Below, in pieces: positions 16,287-19,408 of a stretch of DNA of 19,408 bases. The notes below the pieces were generated by a model. That model was not told where the DNA came from. It did no database searches and was given only the letters and a program-made list of their open reading frames with translations. Made by a program: the position numbers and the translations under genes. Within the stretch, counting starts at the first letter, position 1. Each line of letters opens with the position of its first letter. Source of the stretch: Ghiorsea sp. (GTDB lineage: Bacteria; Pseudomonadota; Zetaproteobacteria; Mariprofundales; Mariprofundaceae); contig JAJFLD010000143.1 in assembly GCA_021772875.1 (NCBI GenBank), positions 1 through 19,408 on the forward strand. Reading direction: 5' to 3'.

Positions 16287-16501
16287 GAGTCAGTTTAAGG
16301 CAAAAAATCATAAGTGTTTGTGATACCAAGATTGAAAAGAAAGGTGAAGATGTTGGCTTGTCTTTTTATGCTTTTTTTGCCAATAAAAATGATGATCCAG
16401 AGCAGCTTATGGAAGCTGCCCATTGGTGGATTATGCGACACAAATTAAATCATTTCGAAAAAGCTGTAAAAATCAAAAAAATGGTTGAGCAGTTAGGTTA
16501 A
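16283..16501 (+). CDS. Small conserved-looking protein of unknown function, coupled to ispF
   Basis: A 72-codon gene starts on the ATGA that ends ispF, and the tandem hairpins after it close the long run. I cannot name its function. The product is charged and mixed alpha-type: a basic N-terminal helix (MRVSLRQKIISVCDTKIEKKG), a striking GLSFYAFFANKNDDPEQLMEAAHWWIM segment with aromatic and acidic residues, and a second basic helix (FEKAVKIKKMVEQL). It has no signal peptide, membrane segment or Cys pair; there is a single Cys. Codon usage and the coupled start look like a genuine gene. I have a vague memory of similar short proteins in marine proteobacteria, but cannot confirm it without a search. 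Confidence 0.7.
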   Translation: MRVSLRQKIISVCDTKIEKKGEDVGLSFYAFFANKNDDPEQLMEAAHWWIMRHKLNHFEKAVKIKKMVEQLG

Positions 16502-16502
16502 C

Positions 16503-16557
16503 TTTGAGCACGAGCTCAAAAGGGTGGCTGTAACTGAAAAGAAAAGCCACGCCTTTT
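16503..16557 (+). terminator. Tandem hairpins ending the long run; probably bidirectional terminator
   Basis: Two hairpins share a few bases. The first is TTTGAGC-ACGA-GCTCAAA (16503-16520), a perfect 7-bp stem with a tetraloop. The second is AAAAGGGTGGCT (16518-16529) with AGCCACGCCTTTT (16545-16557), a 12-bp stem with one bulged G and a 15-base loop. The second has an A tract on one side and a T tract on the other, so it can serve the plus-strand run and the convergent outer-membrane protein gene. The three shared bases make the two structures mutually exclusive at their edge. Confidence 0.65.
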
Positions 16558-16585
16558 AAGTCTGATTTATTTGCTTTGAAACGTC

Positions 16586-17125
16586 TTAAAACTTGTAAGC
16601 GGTGTTAAGAGAGAAGGCAGTTGCACGCATTGAATATTGAGCATACTCCAAACCAAAATTAAGGTTGGGGAAAAACTCATAAGTTGCACCAAAACCATAA
16701 GTGAAGCTCAAATCAGTGACTGAGCTGCTTGCCGTTAAAACCTTTTCAGATATTTTGGCTACAGTGAAACCTGCTAAGCCATACACATTCACACCATTTT
16801 GTAATTGAATGCTATTCTTTAATAACCCAGAGAGTAGGAAATCAAAATTAGCTTCGAGATTTCCTTTTTTTGCGGCTGTTGATTTGCCTAGTCTAAAGAG
16901 GGCGAAGCTATCAAAATCACCCATCATCATTTCAAGATCTTTTTGTACACTAAGGTAATAAAGTGCACCTGAACTATTAAGATTCATATCAACAGCGGCA
17001 ATGCCAACACCAATTTGTGTGTTCTCAAGCGCCTCAGGAGATGTGAAGTCGTTAGCTTGTGCGCTGCTTTGAGCAAGCTGGCCGAGTAAAAAGGCGGAAA
17101 AAGCTAGAGAAAGAATTTTTTTCAT
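16586..17125 (-). CDS. Small outer-membrane beta-barrel protein (OmpA/OmpW-like size), unknown role
   Basis: A signal peptide is clear: MKKILSLAFSAFLLGQLAQSSAQA followed by ND, with two Lys, a hydrophobic core and an AQA cleavage motif. The mature part, about 155 residues, is made of alternating polar/hydrophobic stretches that can form about eight strands (for example GALYYLSVQKDLE, VNVYGLAGFTVAKI, SFTYGFGATYEF, NFGLEYAQYSMR). It ends in YKF, the C-terminal Phe signal recognised by the BAM machinery. This is the form of an eight-stranded OMP barrel; no porin or enzyme motif lets me assign a ligand. The ATG at 17125 (179 aa) follows GGAG with 6-base spacing; an in-frame TTG at 17137 is unlikely. 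A CRP-type palindrome lies about 60-75 bases upstream. Confidence 0.8.
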   Translation of the reverse strand: MKKILSLAFSAFLLGQLAQSSAQANDFTSPEALENTQIGVGIAAVDMNLNSSGALYYLSVQKDLEMMMGDFDSFALFRLGKSTAAKKGNLEANFDFLLSGLLKNSIQLQNGVNVYGLAGFTVAKISEKVLTASSSVTDLSFTYGFGATYEFFPNLNFGLEYAQYSMRATAFSLNTAYKF

Positions 17126-17184
17126 GAAAGGCTCCAATGGGGTTTAGTTTAATATTTTTTAAGTGCGCAACGTTAGCACACTTT

Positions 17185-17200
17185 TGTGACACTGGTCACA
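17185..17200 (-). promoter_or_regulatory. CRP-family operator upstream of the outer-membrane protein gene
   Basis: TGTGACACTGGTCACA is an exact TGTGA-N6-TCACA palindrome, the consensus of CRP/Vfr-type regulators. It lies in the gap between lipA and the barrel gene, with its centre about 67 bases upstream of the barrel start, so it most likely acts on that gene rather than on lipA, whose start is at the far end. An AT-rich block (17149-17161) between the site and the start codon could hold the -10 element, but I cannot fix the promoter exactly. Confidence 0.55.
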
Positions 17201-17210
17201 CTTATTCGGG

Positions 17211-18137
17211 CTAGGCCTTTAGCTTTAATGCTTGGAACACTTCATCAGCATGAAAGGATGAGCGAACAAGCGGGCCAGATGCGACCATACCAAACCCTTT
17301 CTTTTCAGCGATGTATTTCAAATCATCAAATTCTTCAGGTGTCCAATACTTCATCACAGGATGATGTGCCTCACTTGGGCGCAGGTATTGCCCCATGGTG
17401 AGGATGTCGATATTGGCTTCGCGCATATCATCAAGCACTTGCAATACTTCGTCCCGTGATTCACCCAAACCCAGCATAATACCTGATTTGGTGACAACAG
17501 TAGGGTCAACTTCTTTGGCCCGTTGTAATAAGCGTAGCGATGTAAAATAACGCGCTCCCGGCCGAACAGAGCGGTATAAACGGGGCACGGTTTCTAGGTT
17601 GTGGTTAAAAATATCAGGCCGAGCATCCATGATGGTATTCAAACAGCTATCTGGCTTACGTTGAAAATCAGGTGTTAAGATTTCAATGGTCACTTCAGGT
17701 TGTCTTGCTCTGAGTTCACGTATAACTGTTGCATAATGCCCAGCCCCACCGTCTTTTAAGTCGTCGCGATCGACTGATGTAATCACCACATGATTTAAAC
17801 CAATTTCAGCCACGGCTTTGGCAAGATTGATGGCCTCTTGTGGGTCGACTGTATCAGGTTTTCCTGTTGCAACATCGCAAAAAGCACATGTTCGCGTGCA
17901 AACTTTGCCAAGAATCATAAAGGTTGCAGAACCTTGTTTCCAGCAGCTACCAATATTAGGGCATGAGGCTTCTTCACATACGGTATTGAGATTGAGTTCG
18001 CGCATCATTTTACTGATATTTTGATATTCTTTAGACATCGGCGCACGAACTTTTAACCATTTGGGTTTACCAATCATAGGTTGTTCTTGTTGTGTGCTTG
18101 AGCCTACAACTTGGATCGGAATAACTTTTCTACTCAT
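17211..18137 (-). CDS. lipA: Lipoyl synthase
   Basis: LipA is a radical-SAM enzyme that inserts two sulfurs into protein-bound octanoyl groups to form lipoyl cofactor. Two cluster motifs are intact: the auxiliary cluster C-x4-C-x5-C (Cys54, Cys59, Cys65 in CEEASCPNIGSC) and the SAM cluster C-x3-C-x2-C (Cys80, Cys84, Cys87 in CTRTCAFC). The C-terminal RSS (292-294, SGPLVRSSFHA) supplies the Ser ligand of the auxiliary cluster. NHVVITSVDRDDLKDGGAGH and HNLETVPRLYRSVRP are also typical. At 308 aa it is normal in size. Its ATG overlaps the stop of the permease gene (ATGA), with only a distant AAGGA upstream, so translation is probably coupled. No lipB lies in the window. Confidence 0.97.
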   Translation of the reverse strand: MSRKVIPIQVVGSSTQQEQPMIGKPKWLKVRAPMSKEYQNISKMMRELNLNTVCEEASCPNIGSCWKQGSATFMILGKVCTRTCAFCDVATGKPDTVDPQEAINLAKAVAEIGLNHVVITSVDRDDLKDGGAGHYATVIRELRARQPEVTIEILTPDFQRKPDSCLNTIMDARPDIFNHNLETVPRLYRSVRPGARYFTSLRLLQRAKEVDPTVVTKSGIMLGLGESRDEVLQVLDDMREANIDILTMGQYLRPSEAHHPVMKYWTPEEFDDLKYIAEKKGFGMVASGPLVRSSFHADEVFQALKLKA

Positions 18138-19189
18138 GTTGTTTGTTCATCCTTTTTTTGCTCTTCAATGTCAGGGCCAAGTAAGATGGCAATCCATGTT
18201 GTTTCGGGTTTGGCTTCACAGGCCAGTTTTACAATCATGGTTAACGGCACAGATAATAACATGCCAACAGGCCCCAATATCCAGCCCCAAACAACCAAAG
18301 ATAAAAAGACAACCAATGTTGATAAACCAACACCTTTACCCATAAACCTAGGCTCAATAACATTGCCCATGATGAGATTAACAATGATATAACCTAAGGC
18401 TGAATATGCAGCGCTCTCTAAACCCAGCTGTACGGTGGCTAACATCACCGCAGGCACTGCGGCAATAATAGAACCGATGTTGGGCACAAAGTTAAATAAA
18501 AATGCTATCAAACCCCATAAAACAGGATAATCCACGCCCAAGATACTTAACCAAAGGGTGATGAATAAACCTGTTGCAATACTCACCAAACTTTTGATCA
18601 CCAAATAGCTATGCACTGTTTTTAAAAAACGCGAAAAAGCTTTGGTGGAGGGTGCATGACCATCCATGACCTTCCATTTGTGGGGTAGGGCTACGGCTTC
18701 AAAGAGTAAGAAGATAACAATTAAAATAATTAAAAAGGCGTTGGTAAGTGCATTGCCAAGGCTGCTGAGCAAGTTGCCCACCATTTTCATCACTGCAGAG
18801 GGATCAAATGTTTCTAAAATGCTGCCTTTGGGAATATCAAAACCCAAACCTGACAACCATTGTAATAATTGTGCATTTTGGCCTTGGATACGGCTTTGGT
18901 AAGCATTTAGATTTTGTGAAAAATCAGCAATGGCTGAACCTGCAAAGAGTGAAACCAATAAACCAAGGCAAACAACTAAACCTGTGACCATAAAAACAGC
19001 AGCAGTGACATTAATCCCTTTATTCAAAAGAAAATAAAGCGGTGGCAAACAAATGATGGCCACAAATGCAGATAATAGCAGCGGCACCATCAGTGGTGCA
19101 GCCAACTTGAGCCCTGCAATGATAATGATAATGCAGGCTGTGATGAGCAGGATATGTTCGCCGCGACTTACTGAAGTGGGTGTTTTCAT
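18134..19189 (-). CDS. AI-2E family transporter (PerM/TqsA type permease)
   Basis: This is a 351-aa polytopic inner-membrane protein with about eight hydrophobic segments: two or three close together at the N-terminus (ILLITACIIIIIAGL, LMVPLLLSAFVAIICL, AAVFMVTGLVVCLGLLVSLF), a soluble stretch of about 70 residues, then the conserved C-terminal half. The motif region around SYLVIKSLVSIATGLF, LIAFLFNFVPNIGSIIAAVP and IVNLIMGNVIEPRFMGKGVGLS is the family hallmark (the P-N-I-G-S and N-x-I-E-P-x-x-M-G elements). Family members export autoinducer-2 (TqsA) or act as Na+/H+ antiporters or other permeases, so the substrate is open. It starts two bases after the BFD-like gene's stop and overlaps lipA by ATGA, the middle gene of a three-gene operon. 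Confidence 0.9.
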   Translation of the reverse strand: MKTPTSVSRGEHILLITACIIIIIAGLKLAAPLMVPLLLSAFVAIICLPPLYFLLNKGINVTAAVFMVTGLVVCLGLLVSLFAGSAIADFSQNLNAYQSRIQGQNAQLLQWLSGLGFDIPKGSILETFDPSAVMKMVGNLLSSLGNALTNAFLIILIVIFLLFEAVALPHKWKVMDGHAPSTKAFSRFLKTVHSYLVIKSLVSIATGLFITLWLSILGVDYPVLWGLIAFLFNFVPNIGSIIAAVPAVMLATVQLGLESAAYSALGYIIVNLIMGNVIEPRFMGKGVGLSTLVVFLSLVVWGWILGPVGMLLSVPLTMIVKLACEAKPETTWIAILLGPDIEEQKKDEQTT

Positions 19190-19190
19190 A

Positions 19191-19391
19191 TTATTGATAA
19201 TCTTGCAAACGTGGGTCGTCTAAGGCCAATTCATTTTCGCCACTGGCAAAAGATAGTTTTAACCAGGGCATACATCCTTCACATTCGGTGCCTGCGCCAG
19301 CTTGCATGGCAGCTTCAAGTGAGCCAAGTTCTTTCAGTTGGGCGAATGTTTTGTGCATACATTCGCAACGGTTCACGATGTCATCTCTCAT
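19191..19391 (-). CDS. BFD-like [2Fe-2S]-binding protein
   Basis: This 66-aa protein has the bacterioferritin-associated ferredoxin cysteine pattern: Cys9-x-Cys11, then Cys37-x2-Cys40 (CEC ... CEGC), which binds one [2Fe-2S] cluster through a small helical fold. The central FAQLKELGSLEAAMQAGAG is the linking helix pair. A strong AAAGGAG (19405-19399) lies 7 bases before the ATG. It is the first visible gene of the operon with the permease and lipA, and the strong site suggests a transcript starting just outside the window. True Bfd partners bacterioferritin in iron release; no bacterioferritin gene is visible here, so a separate iron-sulfur or electron-transfer role is equally possible. The C-terminal 25 residues are acidic and end with LQDYQ. 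Confidence 0.8.
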   Translation of the reverse strand: MRDDIVNRCECMHKTFAQLKELGSLEAAMQAGAGTECEGCMPWLKLSFASGENELALDDPRLQDYQ

Positions 19392-19408
19392 GATTTTTCT
19401 CCTTTACT

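Noticed and set aside
17161..17183. AAGTGCGC ... GCACACTT imperfect hairpin as the lipA terminator
   Set aside because: It has a mismatch and no T tract in the lipA direction; it also overlaps the likely barrel promoter.
1..19408. Search for defence systems, mobile elements, CRISPR repeats or integration scars
   Set aside because: No transposase, integrase, repeat array or long direct repeat was seen; every large frame belongs to a known core family except one small gene and one barrel protein.

Overview
This window is a stretch of core chromosome from a Gram-negative bacterium, almost certainly a proteobacterium. The support is LapA/LapB (envelope and lipopolysaccharide control), an IHF beta subunit, TrmL, a PerM-type permease, a small outer-membrane barrel ending in Phe, and the gene order pheA-hisC-tyrA-aroA-cmk-rpsA-ihfB-lapA-lapB, which is a known proteobacterial 'supraoperon'. 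The DNA is moderately AT-leaning and uses ATG, TTG and possibly ATT starts. A lineage near the Zetaproteobacteria or Gammaproteobacteria fits, but this is inference from gene content. I see no insertion sequence, prophage, CRISPR array, toxin-antitoxin pair or defence island.

Layout. 1-663: 3' part of pdxJ (vitamin B6), cut by the window edge. 707-897: a tRNA-Glu(TTC) unit with its own promoter and terminator. 899-1444 (-): a secreted or periplasmic PAP2 phosphatase whose best ribosome binding site points to an ATT start. 1494-2975 (-): leucyl aminopeptidase pepA, divergent from trmL (3145-3618, +), followed by typA/bipA (3715-5532, +) with its own candidate promoter and a strong terminator.

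5612-16501 (+) is one long run of thirteen genes: pheA, hisC, tyrA, aroA, cmk, rpsA, ihfB, lapA, lapB, pyrF, ispD, ispF and a 72-codon gene of unknown function. Most junctions overlap by 4 bases (ATGA) or abut, so translational coupling is likely. The first four genes supply phenylalanine and tyrosine synthesis and the EPSP step of the shikimate pathway. cmk, rpsA and ihfB serve nucleotide metabolism, translation and DNA architecture. lapA and lapB control envelope lipid balance. pyrF, ispD and ispF make pyrimidines and isoprenoid precursors. No internal terminator is convincing; the rpsA-ihfB gap (78 bases) is the largest break.

16502-16557 holds tandem hairpins that separate this run from convergent minus-strand genes: a small outer-membrane beta-barrel protein with a perfect CRP-type palindrome upstream, then an operon read from the right edge as BFD-like [2Fe-2S] protein - AI-2E/PerM permease - lipA (lipoyl synthase).

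I did not find a convincing undescribed system. The points most worth a second look are the possible ATT start of the PAP2 gene, the CRP-type site, the pairing of a BFD-like iron-sulfur protein with lipA, and the unknown 72-aa protein coupled to ispF.
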